A stretch of 64,000 nucleotides of DNA from CAVWCQ01 sp963753545 (GCA_963753545.1 CAVWCQ010000008.1:3782001-3846000); one strand, 5' to 3'. Shown: positions 42,909 through 52,507, numbered from the stretch's first letter. The notes: generated from the letters alone by a model not told the origin. Made by a program: numbers and translations.

Positions 42909-44549
42909 ATGAATGCATTAAAACAAGTCTGGTATGGGGTCGGCCTCCATTTGCCACCTCTCTCGCCAACAGTCAGCTACCTGATCCGGTTGGTGGCACT
43001 GGCCATCGTGGATGTCTTTGCCGTGCAGCTTGTCATCGGCATTTATGGCGATGGTAACTGGTTTTTGGCGCTGGCCATCGCGCTAACTACGATTGTTGTC
43101 AATGTGATTAATCTTGTTCCGCAGCTCTGGCCCGTGCGCTGGATGTCTCCCTCATTCGCGCTGCTGATCCTGGTCGCCATTTATCCGATTATTTACACGG
43201 TCTACGTCGCTTTCACCAATTACAGTGGCAGGCACAACAATACAAAAGTCATCGTGATCGACCGGCTCGAAACCGAACGCCAGTATTTTTATCTACCCGA
43301 AGACAAAGTAAATTACTACTGGACGCCATTCCAGAACAGCGCAGGCGAATATGGCCTGTGGTTGGTCGAACCGGGAACGCAAAATGCCTTTTTTGTCACC
43401 CCTGGCGGCCCGCTGCAAACCATGACACCCGGCCAATCGGGCGAAGGGCCTTATCTCGATGATGAAGCCAATGGTATGCTCGGCATCCCGGCCAAAATTG
43501 ATGATTATGTCCGGCTCGAAAAAGGCGACCGTTTTAAATCCCTCAAGACGTTGCAAACGATGACCTTTGGCGATGGCAAAACAGCCATAGGCATCCAGGG
43601 ACTTTACCAGGCCGGGGATTATCGCCCGCGCTGGGTCTACAACGAAAAAGACGACGCTTTCACCGATCTGTCAACCAACACCGTCTTTAAGGCCAACAAC
43701 AAAGAGGGCGAATTTATGTCCTCCGATGGACAGGTCGCGCCGCTTGGCTTTTGGGTCCATGTCGGACTGGATAACTTCCACGAGATATTCACCAGTTCAC
43801 TGACCGAAGGCCCGCTGGTCAGAGTCTTTTTATGGACCGTCGGTTATGCGCTGTTTTCGGTGCTGACCTCGTTCTCGATGGGTCTGCTCATGGCGATCCT
43901 GTTGAACGACGGCTTCCGCGGCGTGCGGATTGTGCGGTCCCTGCTGCTGATCCCCTGGGCCATGCCGGGCATGATCGGCATTCTGATCTGGCGCGGGCTT
44001 CTCAATACGCAGGTAGGCATCGTGACCACTACCATGAAGGATATTTTGGGCTGGGCACCGCCATTTTTCACCGATCCGACCTGGGCCAAGTTTTCGATCC
44101 TGCTCGTCAACCTCTGGTTTGCCTATCCCTACTTCATGCTGATTTGCAGCGGCGCTCTGCAATCGATCCCCAGCTCGATCTACGAGGCGGCTGAAGTGGA
44201 TGGAGCTACTTCCTGGCACCGCTTCTGGAAACTGACCCTGCCGCTGCTGCTGATCTCGGTGGGGCCGCTGCTGATCGCCTCGTTTATCTACAACTTCAAC
44301 AACTATATGCTGATCGAGGCGTTGAACGACGGCGGCCCACAAATGACCGGATCGTATTCTCCCCCGGTTGGGCATACGGACACACTCATGACCTACACCT
44401 ATAACTTTGCCTTCAGCAGTGAAGGGGGCAGCGCCAATTTTGGGTTGGCTTCGGCTATCGCCTTGCTCATCTTCATGATGGTTGGCTTCTTCACGCTGTT
44501 CCAGTTCCGGCTGACCAAGCGCTGGGAGGAGATTGGCGAAAATGTCTAG
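42909..44549 (+). CDS. Maltose-type ABC transporter permease (MalF-like)
   Basis: 546 aa inner-membrane permease. N-terminal TMs (residues about 25-105), a large periplasmic insertion (about 115-270) typical of MalF, then a six-helix core with LLLIPWAMPGMIGILIWRG and the EAA loop EAAEVDGATSWHRFWKLTLP for ATPase docking. It pairs with MalG-like (44542). No ATPase gene is adjacent; a shared MsiK/MalK-like subunit elsewhere is expected. Confidence 0.93.
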   Translation: MNALKQVWYGVGLHLPPLSPTVSYLIRLVALAIVDVFAVQLVIGIYGDGNWFLALAIALTTIVVNVINLVPQLWPVRWMSPSFALLILVAIYPIIYTVYVAFTNYSGRHNNTKVIVIDRLETERQYFYLPEDKVNYYWTPFQNSAGEYGLWLVEPGTQNAFFVTPGGPLQTMTPGQSGEGPYLDDEANGMLGIPAKIDDYVRLEKGDRFKSLKTLQTMTFGDGKTAIGIQGLYQAGDYRPRWVYNEKDDAFTDLSTNTVFKANNKEGEFMSSDGQVAPLGFWVHVGLDNFHEIFTSSLTEGPLVRVFLWTVGYALFSVLTSFSMGLLMAILLNDGFRGVRIVRSLLLIPWAMPGMIGILIWRGLLNTQVGIVTTTMKDILGWAPPFFTDPTWAKFSILLVNLWFAYPYFMLICSGALQSIPSSIYEAAEVDGATSWHRFWKLTLPLLLISVGPLLIASFIYNFNNYMLIEALNDGGPQMTGSYSPPVGHTDTLMTYTYNFAFSSEGGSANFGLASAIALLIFMMVGFFTLFQFRLTKRWEEIGENV

Positions 44550-45465
44550 CTCAACCGCTCAAAAATCGGCAGTCTATGAACGGACCAAACCCGTCCGCCC
44601 GCGTAATCTTCCATCCCTGATTGCGCGCACCGTGATCATCTCGCTGGCGCTGTTCTTCGCCCTGTTCCCGGTGGTCTGGATTATCTCCGCCTCGTTCAAC
44701 ACAACGGGCCGCATGGTCAACCAGCGGTTGATCCCCAGCAACGTGCACAGTCTGCACCAGCTTTTGACCAACTATGACAAGCTGTTCAGTGATCCGCAGG
44801 TTTTGTTCCTGCGCTGGACACTCAACTCGATTATCGTTGCCGGAACAACGACGATCCTGGTACTGATGATTACATCCATCAGTGCCTATGCGTTTTCCCG
44901 CTTCCGCTTTACGGGTCGCCGCAACCTGCTGCTGGGTCTCTTTTTGGTGCAGGTCTTCCCGCAGTTGCTGGCGATGGTCGCGCTTTACCTGATGCTGGAT
45001 CAGCTTGGCGAATATATCTCCTTCCTGTCCCTCAACACGTATGGCGGCCTGATCTTGATCTACTGCGGCGGCGGCATGGCCATGAATATCTGGCTGATGA
45101 AGGGCTTCTTCGACACGATCCCACGCGACATCGATGAGTCGGCCCAGGTAGATGGCGCGGCCCATTGGCAGACGTTCATCTACCTGATCTTCCCGCTGGT
45201 CCGTCCGGTGATAGCCGTCGTGGGGTTGCTGGCCTTCGTGGGCACGTTCAACGACTTTATGTTGGCCCGCATCATGCTCAACCAGCGCGAAAACTGGACT
45301 CTGATGGTCGGCATGTTTAGTTTTGTCCAGGAGGGCGAGTTCTCAACCAACTGGGGTAAATTTGCTGCCGCATCGCTCATCGCGGCGCTGCCGATTATCG
45401 CGCTGTACCTATCCCTCCAGCGGTTTATTGTCAGTGGTCTGACTGTTGGCGCGGTCAAAGGATAA
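44542..45465 (+). CDS. Maltose-type ABC transporter permease (MalG-like)
   Basis: About 307 aa with six TM helices. The EAA-like loop reads DESAQVDGAAHWQTFIYLIF, and the N-terminus after a basic segment is a TM helix (VIISLALFFALFPVVWIISA). The periplasmic loop LIPSNVHSLHQLLTNYDKLF is typical of MalG. It overlaps malF-like by 8 nt. A GGGAGGAG Shine-Dalgarno lies upstream; TTG 44533 is an alternative start. Confidence 0.92.
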   Translation: MSSSTAQKSAVYERTKPVRPRNLPSLIARTVIISLALFFALFPVVWIISASFNTTGRMVNQRLIPSNVHSLHQLLTNYDKLFSDPQVLFLRWTLNSIIVAGTTTILVLMITSISAYAFSRFRFTGRRNLLLGLFLVQVFPQLLAMVALYLMLDQLGEYISFLSLNTYGGLILIYCGGGMAMNIWLMKGFFDTIPRDIDESAQVDGAAHWQTFIYLIFPLVRPVIAVVGLLAFVGTFNDFMLARIMLNQRENWTLMVGMFSFVQEGEFSTNWGKFAAASLIAALPIIALYLSLQRFIVSGLTVGAVKG

Positions 45466-45484
45466 GGCTTTCACCTTTCAAACT

Positions 45485-45529
45485 AAAAACCTGGCTTTGG
45501 GCATTTAGGAAACTGGAGCCGGGTTTTTT
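45485..45529 (+). terminator. Terminator after malG-like
   Basis: AACCTGGCT (45488-45496) with AGCCGGGTT (45517-45525), one G-T pair, followed by TTTT. It would separate the transport genes from the amylase, or act as an attenuator. Confidence 0.7.
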
Positions 45530-45554
45530 GTTCGCTGCATCTGGGAGAAAAACA

Positions 45555-47171
45555 ATGGATTTTATTTTTGGCACACTGGCAACTGACGAACTAAAAGTAG
45601 TGCATCACCGTGCCAACCGGCGCGGCATCCAACACAGCCATCTATTGAACCCACGCGATCCGAAGCCGGGAGAGCCAGTTACGATCACTGTGTATACCGG
45701 GACCGATCTGCCCGTTGAGCAGGTCGCCTGTTATTTCACCACCGACGGCAGCAAGCCAGAAGGCAAGCACGGCGTTGTGTCGAATGGGCAGGCCATCCAA
45801 CTCGAACGAATGGATACCCAGTGGGATACGCTGACCTGGGGCTATCTGGCGGAATGGCAGGGCGTTCTGCCTGCCCAGCCAGAAGGCACAGTCGTGCGCT
45901 ACCGCATCGGAGCATGGCGCGGCAGTGGGCCAGAAACGTTCGCGGACTGGCCGAATGTAACCGCCACTGCCGAACGCGCCTGCGATGCCTATTTTAAGGG
46001 CAAGCCAATCCCTACCGGCTACAAACCGGGCGATCCGGAGGGTAACACCTTCCTCTATCATGTGGACACCCTTCAGCCGCCGCAGTGGGCGCGCGATGCC
46101 GTGATCTACCATGTTTTCATTGATCGTTTTTATCCGGGTCAGGGCCGTAACTGGTTGCAAACCGACGATCTGGTCGAAATCTGCGGCGGGACGCTGTGGG
46201 GCGTCATGGAAAAACTGGACTATATCGAAGACCTGGGCGCGAACTGCATCTGGCTCAGCCCAACCTGGGTCAGCCCGTCCCATCACGGCTACGATGCCAT
46301 TGATTACGATCATGTCGAGCCGCGCCTGGGGGGTGACGAAGCGCTGCATGCCCTGGTCCAGGCGGCTCACGCGCGCGGAATCCGTATTCTGCTCGATCTG
46401 GTCTGCAACCATATTTCGAACGAGCACCCCATCTTCCAATCGGCGTTAAATGAGCCAGACAGTCCCTACAAGGATTGGTTCTATTTTGACGACTCAGAAG
46501 TCGGCTACCGCTGCTTTTTCGGTTCAGCGAGTATGCCTCAGCTGAAGCTGTCCTACTTGCCCGCCCGCCAATGGATGATCGACATCGCCTGTTATTGGCT
46601 GCACGAGTTTAAAGTCGACGGCTTCCGGCTGGATTATGCCAACGGTCCCGGCCCCGACTTCTGGCCCGATTTCTGGCGCGCCTGCAAAGCGGAAAACCCC
46701 GACTGTCTGTGCTTTGGCGAGATCGTAGACGCGCCCGACGTGCTGAAAAAATACGTGGGACGGCTCGATGGCTCACTCGATTTTCACCTGGGCGACGCGC
46801 TGCGCCGGACCTATGGCTGGCAAACCTGGACGGAAAGCGACCTCACCGAATTCGCCGCCCGCCACTATGAATACTTCCCGAAAGATTTTCTGCTGCCCGT
46901 CTTTCTGGACAATCACGACATGGATCGTTTCCTGTTTATCGCCGGAGGTGACAAAAACGCGCTGCGCCGCGCCGCTGCCGCTCAGATGCGGATGCCCGGC
47001 CCGCCCGTCATTTTCTACGGCACAGAGGTTGGCTTAAGTCAGGCGGTCAGTACGCAGGGTGGCATGGGGCTGCACGTCAGCCGCACGCCAATGCTGTGGG
47101 GCGATGATCAGGACCGTGATTTGTTGGATTTCTACAAAGAATTGATCCGCAAACGGCGCGAAAACCGTTGA
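45555..47171 (+). CDS. GH13 alpha-amylase/neopullulanase-like enzyme, shortened C-terminus
   Basis: 538 aa starting ATG 45555 behind GGGAG. An N-terminal beta domain (residues about 15-130, CBM34-like) precedes the GH13 barrel. Catalytic residues: nucleophile Asp in FKVDGFRLDYANG, acid Glu in CLCFGEIVDAPD, and the third Asp in FLDNHDMDRFLF. No signal peptide, so it is probably cytoplasmic and works on imported maltodextrins. The protein ends abruptly at KELIRKRREN-R, before the usual C-terminal beta domain; the stop overlaps the his promoter. Either a real truncation or a local indel. Confidence 0.87.
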   Translation: MDFIFGTLATDELKVVHHRANRRGIQHSHLLNPRDPKPGEPVTITVYTGTDLPVEQVACYFTTDGSKPEGKHGVVSNGQAIQLERMDTQWDTLTWGYLAEWQGVLPAQPEGTVVRYRIGAWRGSGPETFADWPNVTATAERACDAYFKGKPIPTGYKPGDPEGNTFLYHVDTLQPPQWARDAVIYHVFIDRFYPGQGRNWLQTDDLVEICGGTLWGVMEKLDYIEDLGANCIWLSPTWVSPSHHGYDAIDYDHVEPRLGGDEALHALVQAAHARGIRILLDLVCNHISNEHPIFQSALNEPDSPYKDWFYFDDSEVGYRCFFGSASMPQLKLSYLPARQWMIDIACYWLHEFKVDGFRLDYANGPGPDFWPDFWRACKAENPDCLCFGEIVDAPDVLKKYVGRLDGSLDFHLGDALRRTYGWQTWTESDLTEFAARHYEYFPKDFLLPVFLDNHDMDRFLFIAGGDKNALRRAAAAQMRMPGPPVIFYGTEVGLSQAVSTQGGMGLHVSRTPMLWGDDQDRDLLDFYKELIRKRRENR

Positions 47172-47196
47172 CAGGCCCGATTCTGCTGGCTATACT
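47168..47196 (+). promoter_or_regulatory. his operon promoter
   Basis: A near-consensus sigma-70 promoter: TTGACA (47168-47173), 17-nt spacer, TATACT (47191-47196). Its -35 box overlaps the amylase stop codon. The transcription start would be about 47203, at or next to the start codon of the leader peptide (47204). Confidence 0.85.
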
Positions 47197-47203
47197 GTGC
47201 TTT

Positions 47204-47272
47204 ATGAAATCAGTTGCGCTCTTTCACGCTCACCATCATACCAACACCTCCGACTTATCGGTCCGGTGGTAG
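47204..47272 (+). CDS. hisL: Candidate his operon leader peptide (22 aa, His-rich, leaderless)
   Basis: ATG 47204 opens a 22-codon frame: KSVALFHAHHHTNTSDLSVR and a Trp then TAG at 47270. Four of its five residues 8-12 are His (HAHHH), the mark of a ribosome-mediated transcription attenuator. There is no Shine-Dalgarno; the start lies 7 nt after the -10 box, so the message should be leaderless. It is followed by CACC...GGTG and CCTGA...TCAGG helices and a strong terminator. Too short for ordinary gene finding. Confidence 0.72.
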   Translation: MKSVALFHAHHHTNTSDLSVRW

Positions 47273-47316
47273 CTGTGTGCGCGCCTGATTAACTCAGGTT
47301 TAAAGACAAGCATCCA

Positions 47317-47349
47317 AACGCCTCTCGGTCACCGAGGGGCGTTTTTTGT
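47317..47349 (+). terminator. Attenuator terminator upstream of hisG
   Basis: AACGCCTCTCGG (47317-47328), TCA loop and CCGAGGGGCGTT (47332-47343) form a 12-bp stem with one G-U pair, followed by TTTTTTG. It lies between the His-rich leader frame and hisG, so read-through must depend on leader translation or an alternative fold. An earlier hairpin CCTGA-TTAAC-TCAGG lies at 47284-47298. I could not prove a specific anti-terminator pairing. Confidence 0.8.
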
Positions 47350-47374
47350 TATCTGGTTAAAAGGAGAGTGGCCC

Positions 47375-48382
47375 GTGTTAGAACAAGTGAGGATCGCCCT
47401 GCCGAGCAAGGGGCGCATGGAAGAAGAAACGTTGGACTTTCTGGCGGGCTGCGGCATCCATGTCAACAAGACGAACCCGCGCCAGTATGTTGCGACGATC
47501 CCGGAACTGCCCGGCGTGCTGGTGCTGTTCCAGCGTGCCCGCGACATTCCGATCAGCGTGGCGGCGGGGGATGTTGATCTCGGCATTACCGGATATGACA
47601 CCCTGGCGGAAACCGTCGATGTTCCCGACTCGGTCATTGTCATCCACGAAGCGCTGGGGTATGGCGAATGTTCGCTGGTCGTTGCCGTGCCGGAAGAATG
47701 GACGGACGTGCAGAATATTGGCGATCTGGCCCGCAAAACAGTCTCAAAGCCGCTGCGCGTCGCCACCAAGTACGGCAACAGTGTCAGCCGCTTTCTGAGT
47801 CGGGCGGGCGTCGAGAATGTGCGCGTCGTCAGCGCGGACGGTGCGCTCAAATCGGCGACAACTGTTGGTTATGCCGACCTGATTGCTGATATCAGCAGCA
47901 GCGGCACAACGTTACGTGAAAATCGTCTGCGGCCCTTGCCAGATGGCACGATCCTCAAATCGCAGGCGATTATGATCGGCAACCGTCAGGTTTTGGCGGC
48001 GCGACCCGACGTGCTCTCTGTGACCCGCCAGTTGTTGGAATTTATCGAGGCGCATATGCGCGCACGCGGGCAGTACATGATCTTCGCCAATATGCGCGGC
48101 ACATCGATGGAAGATGTCGCGGATCGCGTTTTCAGCCAGACCAATCTGGGCGGTTTGCAGGGGCCGACCATCTCGCCCATGATCACGCGCCAGGGTGTGG
48201 GCCAGTGGTGGGCGATTAATATCGTCGCGGATCATCATCATCTGTATTCCGCCATCCAGCAGATCCGCGCCATCGGCGGCAGCGGCGTTGTCGTCACGCC
48301 GATCACCTACATTTTTGAGGAAGCGCCAGAACGCTACCAACGGTTGCTAGCAGCCATGCAAAACGAGGAGAAATCGTCATGA
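47375..48382 (+). CDS. hisG: ATP phosphoribosyltransferase, long form
   Basis: First committed step of histidine synthesis (ATP + PRPP). GTG 47375 behind AAGGAGAG; 335 aa. N-terminal bilobed catalytic domain with LPSKGRMEEETLDFLAGCGI, AAGDVDLGITGYDTLAE and the PRPP loop in ADLIADISSSGTTLRENRL. A C-terminal regulatory domain (ITRQGVGQWWAINIVADHHH, TPITYIFEEAPE) marks the long, hexameric, histidine-inhibited HisG_L that works without HisZ. It overlaps hisD by 4 nt. Confidence 0.95.
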   Translation: MLEQVRIALPSKGRMEEETLDFLAGCGIHVNKTNPRQYVATIPELPGVLVLFQRARDIPISVAAGDVDLGITGYDTLAETVDVPDSVIVIHEALGYGECSLVVAVPEEWTDVQNIGDLARKTVSKPLRVATKYGNSVSRFLSRAGVENVRVVSADGALKSATTVGYADLIADISSSGTTLRENRLRPLPDGTILKSQAIMIGNRQVLAARPDVLSVTRQLLEFIEAHMRARGQYMIFANMRGTSMEDVADRVFSQTNLGGLQGPTISPMITRQGVGQWWAINIVADHHHLYSAIQQIRAIGGSGVVVTPITYIFEEAPERYQRLLAAMQNEEKSS

Positions 48383-49722
48383 ATGAAACTCTTTTGCCCA
48401 TTTACGATCTGGCTGAAGCGCGCCAGACAATCCTCAAGCGACGCTCCCTACGCGATATTGAAGTGCCGGATCGTATAGCCGCCAGCCTGGAACAGCTCTT
48501 TGGCGAACCCGTCACGCCCGAAGAAGCCGTCCGGCGCATTATTCAGAGCGTGCGCGACCAGGGCGACGAAGCGCTGTTTGACTGGAATCGCCGCATTGAT
48601 GGCGCTTCCCTCACGACGCTGGTCGTACCGGAGGAGCGTATTCAGTCCGCTCTGAGCGCTATTCCGCCCGATGTAGCCGACGCGCTGCTGTTGGCCCGTG
48701 ACCGGATCGCCGCCTTTCACCGCCAGCAGCCCGTCCACGGCTGGATCGACGCCAGGCCAGAAGGATCGTTGGGCCAGATGGTGCGCCCCGTCGATTCCGT
48801 CGGAATTTACGTCGCAGGTGGGACGGCCCCGCTGCCTTCCTCCCTGCTGATGAGCGTCATCCCTGCCCAGGTCGCTGGCGTGAAAGAAATTGTCCTCGTC
48901 ACACCACCGGGACGCGGCACAGGCGACGTTCCTACGATCATCCTGGCAGCGGCAGCCATCTGCGGCATCAAAAAAGTATTCCGCGTCGGCGGCGCGCAGG
49001 CGATTGCTGCCCTGGCTTATGGCACGGAGAGCGTGCCGCGCGTGGCGAAGATCGTCGGGCCGGGCAATCTATTCGTCACACTGGCAAAACAGCAGGTCTA
49101 CGGCGACGTGGGCATTGACGGCTTGCCGGGGCCAACCGAGACGATGATCATTGCCGACAACAGCGCCGATCCCGGCCTCGCCGCCGCCGATCTGCTGGCC
49201 CAGGCCGAACATGATGTGCTGGCTTCAGCAATCCTGGTTACGCCCAGCCGGACGTTAGCCGATGCGGTAGCGGTCCAGGTAGGCCGCCGCGTGGAATCCC
49301 TGAGCCGCGCCGACATCATGGCCCAATCGCTCCCCAATCACAGTGGAATTGTCCTGGTCTCCGATCTTTACGAAGCCTTCGACGTCGCAAACGACTATGC
49401 CGCCGAGCACCTGTGCCTGCTGCTGCGCGATCCCTGGACCTGGATGGGCCGGGTGCGCAATGCGGGCGGCGTGTTTCTGGGCGAGACCTCATTTGAAGTG
49501 CTGGGCGATTATGTTGCCGGGCCGAGCCATGTCATGCCGACTGGCGGCACAGCCCGTTTTGCCTCGCCGCTCAACGTTCTGGATTTCGTGAAGATCACCA
49601 GCATCATCGGCCTGGAAGCCAGTGCCGCCGCTGAACTGAGCCGATCCGCCGCGATCCTGGCCCGTGCCGAACAACTAACTGCTCACGCTGCCGCCGCCGA
49701 AGCGCGCATGAGCGTAAGATAG
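48379..49722 (+). CDS. hisD: Histidinol dehydrogenase
   Basis: Last two oxidation steps, L-histidinol to histidine with NAD+ and Zn2+. 447 aa. Conserved parts: VGIYVAGGTAPLPSSLLMSV, RVGGAQAIAALAYGTESVPR, VGPGNLFVTLAK, GPTETMIIAD, AQAEHDVLA with metal-binding Gln/His, and HVMPTGGTARF. Normal length. Coupled to hisG by an ATGA overlap. Confidence 0.97.
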   Translation: MNETLLPIYDLAEARQTILKRRSLRDIEVPDRIAASLEQLFGEPVTPEEAVRRIIQSVRDQGDEALFDWNRRIDGASLTTLVVPEERIQSALSAIPPDVADALLLARDRIAAFHRQQPVHGWIDARPEGSLGQMVRPVDSVGIYVAGGTAPLPSSLLMSVIPAQVAGVKEIVLVTPPGRGTGDVPTIILAAAAICGIKKVFRVGGAQAIAALAYGTESVPRVAKIVGPGNLFVTLAKQQVYGDVGIDGLPGPTETMIIADNSADPGLAAADLLAQAEHDVLASAILVTPSRTLADAVAVQVGRRVESLSRADIMAQSLPNHSGIVLVSDLYEAFDVANDYAAEHLCLLLRDPWTWMGRVRNAGGVFLGETSFEVLGDYVAGPSHVMPTGGTARFASPLNVLDFVKITSIIGLEASAAAELSRSAAILARAEQLTAHAAAAEARMSVR

Positions 49723-49731
49723 GAGGTGCGC

Positions 49732-50835
49732 ATGATACAAAGCAAAGTGCGTATCCGGCGCGATATCGCCGCTATGGAAGCCTACACGCCAACCGCCTCC
49801 CTGGAAGTCTTCGCGGAGCGCCTAGGCCGTTCGGTGAGCGATCTGATCAAGCTGGATGCCAACGAGAACCCCTATGGGCCGTCACCTAAGACGCGCCAGG
49901 CCCTCTGTTCGCTTGATGTCGCCCACATCTACCCTGATCCGGAAGCGGGCAGGCTGCGCGCGATGCTCGCTGATTATGTCGGCGTGAGTCCCGATCATAT
50001 CCTGGTCGGCGCTGGCGCAGATGAGCTGATCGAACTGATTCTCCAACTGTTCATCGAACCCGGCGACGTGATCCTGAACTGCCCGCCTACCTTTGGCATG
50101 TACAGCTTCGACGCACCGATCTTTTTTGCCCAGGCGGTGAATGTGCCCCGCCGCGCCGATTTTTCGATTGACGTTGAGGCCGTCGAAAAGGCTGCCCTTG
50201 AGCACGACGCCAAGCTGCTGATCCTCTGTTCGCCCAACAACCCCGACGGCAGCCTGATCCCGGAGGAAACGCTAAACCGTCTGCTGGACCTGCCGCTGGT
50301 CGTCGTGTTGGACGAAGCGTATATCGAATTCAGCCGATCTGAGAGTATGGCGGCGCGTGTGCTCGAAATACCCAACCTGATCGTGCTGCGCACCTTCAGC
50401 AAATGGGCTGGATTGGCCGGGCTGCGCGTCGGCTACGGCATCTTCCCGCTTGATCTGATGCCGCACCTGTGGAAGATCAAGCAGCCCTACAATCTGAACG
50501 TCGCGGCAGATGTCGCCGCCCGTGCCTCTCTGGACGATCTCGCGGATCGCCGCGCGGTGGTCGAAACGCTGATCAGCGAACGGGAGCGGCTGGAAAGCGA
50601 ACTGGCGACAATCCCATTTCTAAAACCCTATCCGAGCCGCAGCAATTTTGTCCTGTGCCGCGTGGAGGGGATCGAAGCCGCCGATCTGCGATCCCGTCTC
50701 GCTGCTGACTACGGGATCGTGATCCGCTATTATGCGAGTTCCACGATGCGCGACAAAGTGCGGATCAGTGCCGGGAGACCGGACCAGACAGATCGCCTGT
50801 TGGACGCGCTGCGCCAGATTGGAGAGTCCTTATGA
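49732..50835 (+). CDS. hisC: Histidinol-phosphate aminotransferase
   Basis: PLP-dependent transamination of imidazole acetol phosphate. ATG 49732, 5 nt after AGGAGG, is preferred to the GTG 6 nt upstream. 367 aa. [16 protein letters not shown], the PLP region [13 protein letters not shown] and the Schiff-base Lys in [20 protein letters not shown] are clear. The terminal Arg region reads [14 protein letters not shown]. Overlaps hisB by 4 nt. Confidence 0.96.
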   Translation: MIQSKVRIRRDIAAMEAYTPTASLEVFAERLGRSVSDLIKLDANENPYGPSPKTRQALCSLDVAHIYPDPEAGRLRAMLADYVGVSPDHILVGAGADELIELILQLFIEPGDVILNCPPTFGMYSFDAPIFFAQAVNVPRRADFSIDVEAVEKAALEHDAKLLILCSPNNPDGSLIPEETLNRLLDLPLVVVLDEAYIEFSRSESMAARVLEIPNLIVLRTFSKWAGLAGLRVGYGIFPLDLMPHLWKIKQPYNLNVAADVAARASLDDLADRRAVVETLISERERLESELATIPFLKPYPSRSNFVLCRVEGIEAADLRSRLAADYGIVIRYYASSTMRDKVRISAGRPDQTDRLLDALRQIGESL

Positions 50836-51428
50836 CCGGGCGTATATCCACCATCAGCCGCCGCACCAATGAAACACAAATCGACCTGTCGCTGAATCTG
50901 GATGGTACAGGCAGCGCGGATATTTCCACTGGAGTCGGTTTTTTCGATCACATGCTCCATCATATTGCCGTGCATGGCCTGTTTGATCTGACCGTACAGG
51001 CGCAGGGCGATCTGCAAGTGGATGCCCATCACACCATCGAAGACGTGGCGATCTGCCTGGGCCGCGCCCTCGACGAAGCGCTGGGAGATCGGAAGGGGAT
51101 TACGCGCATGGGCTGGTCCTATGTGCCGATGGATGAAGCGCTGGCCCGCGTCGTGATCGATCTCAGCGGGCGTCCCTATGCCGTCATAAACGCAAATTTT
51201 CTGACGCCCCAGATCGGGCAGATGCCCACCTCGCTCGTCGCGCATGTCCTGGAAACCATCGCCGTTCACGGGCGGATGAATCTGCACGCCGAGGTTTTCT
51301 ACGGGCGCGACGATCATCACAAGGCCGAAGCGCTCTTTAAGGCACTGGGCCGGGCGCTGCGCGCCGCGGTTGAAGTGGATCCGCGAAGATCGGGCGCAGC
51401 CAGCACGAAAGGAACGTTAACGGGATGA
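50832..51428 (+). CDS. hisB: Imidazoleglycerol-phosphate dehydratase (monofunctional)
   Basis: Dehydrates IGP to imidazole acetol phosphate. 198 aa, the dehydratase domain only. Mn-binding motifs [22 protein letters not shown] and [20 protein letters not shown] are present. The histidinol-phosphatase domain of the enteric bifunctional HisB is absent, so another phosphatase must supply that step. Overlaps the next gene by ATGA. Confidence 0.97.
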   Translation: MTGRISTISRRTNETQIDLSLNLDGTGSADISTGVGFFDHMLHHIAVHGLFDLTVQAQGDLQVDAHHTIEDVAICLGRALDEALGDRKGITRMGWSYVPMDEALARVVIDLSGRPYAVINANFLTPQIGQMPTSLVAHVLETIAVHGRMNLHAEVFYGRDDHHKAEALFKALGRALRAAVEVDPRRSGAASTKGTLTG

Positions 51429-51916
51429 AAGGGCCAAACTTTGGAACGTATTGGGTGCGCCCCGGCAAGCTGTTAGCCGGGCCGAATCCATCCGCTTTTC
51501 ACGAAGACGTGACGCAGGGAAATATAACCCGGCTGCTCGAAGCTGGCGTGACCTATTTTGTTGATCTCACCGAGCCGGACGAGCGAGAGTCGTATGATCC
51601 GTTCTTGCCGGATGGAATCATTCACCACAGGCTGGCGATCCCCGACTTCGGCACGCCCAGTGTCGAGCACATGTGCGCCATTCTTAACACAATCGACACG
51701 GCACTTGAACAGGGGCGCGTCGTTTATGTCCACTGCATGGGCGGCATTGGGCGCACGGGTACGACAGTCGGCTGCTATCTCGTCCGGCACGGTTTGACCG
51801 GGCAGGAAGCGCTGTTAGAGATCGCCCGGCTGCTGCACGATGGCTCGCCGGAAACGCCCGAACAGCGCGCCATGATCCTGAACTGGCGGAGGAGACCCGA
51901 TGATTGCGATTATTGA
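51425..51916 (+). CDS. Cysteine-type (dual-specificity/PTP-like) phosphatase inside the his operon
   Basis: 163 aa, CX5R phosphatase loop [20 protein letters not shown] with Cys about 104 and Arg about 110; a possible general acid Asp lies in IPDFGTPSV (about 74). [20 protein letters not shown] is the N-terminal strand typical of this bacterial DSP-like group. It overlaps hisB by 4 nt and hisH by 17 nt, so it is co-translated. All other his enzymes are here, but no HisN, HisJ/PHP or HisB-N phosphatase is, which makes this the best local candidate for histidinol phosphatase. A regulatory or unrelated role cannot be excluded. Confidence 0.85.
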   Translation: MKGPNFGTYWVRPGKLLAGPNPSAFHEDVTQGNITRLLEAGVTYFVDLTEPDERESYDPFLPDGIIHHRLAIPDFGTPSVEHMCAILNTIDTALEQGRVVYVHCMGGIGRTGTTVGCYLVRHGLTGQEALLEIARLLHDGSPETPEQRAMILNWRRRPDDCDY

Positions 51917-52507
51917 TTACGGCGCGGGCAATCTGCGCAGCGTCGCCAATGCCTTTGCCTTTCTGGGGGCGGATGCCGTCACCATCAGCCAGCCCGATCA
52001 GCTTGTCAACGCGGATAAAATCGTGCTGCCGGGCGTGGGTGCATTCGGGGCGGGGATCAATGCTCTGCGCGAGGGCGGCTTTGAGGAACCGATCCGGCAG
52101 GCAGTAGGGGCAGGCGTTCCGCTGCTGGGAATCTGCCTCGGCATGCAGTATTTATTCAGTCCAGTGACGAAATGGGCCAGCACCGGGGGTTAGGTCTGCT
52201 GCCGGGTCGCGTCTCGCGCTTTCCGGCGGATGGCCCGAAAGTTCCGGCGATAGGCTGGAACAGTTTGCACATTCAGCGGGAAAATCCCCTGCTGGTCGGC
52301 ATCGAAAACAACGCCTATGCCTACTTTGTCCACTCCTATTATGTCGAGGCGGCTAATTCCGCCGATGTGCTGGCGACCACCGATTATGGCCTCGAATACG
52401 CGGCAGTTGTCGGGCGGGGGAACATTTTTGGCATCCAGCCCCACCCCGAAAAAAGCCAGTCCGTCGGCCTGCGTATTTTGCGTAATTTTGTGGAGTTGAG
52501 GCCATGA
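51900..52507 (+). CDS. hisH: Imidazole glycerol phosphate synthase, glutamine amidotransferase subunit (frameshifted)
   Basis: Supplies ammonia from glutamine to HisF. Catalytic Cys in [13 protein letters not shown], and His/Glu in [14 protein letters not shown] frameshift near 52,160 breaks the protein after MQYLF; the other frame resumes [17 protein letters not shown] and runs to 52507. Rejoined length of about 202 aa is normal. The residues around the break should read SSDEMG, so one base is probably lost. Overlaps the phosphatase upstream and hisA downstream. Confidence 0.92.
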
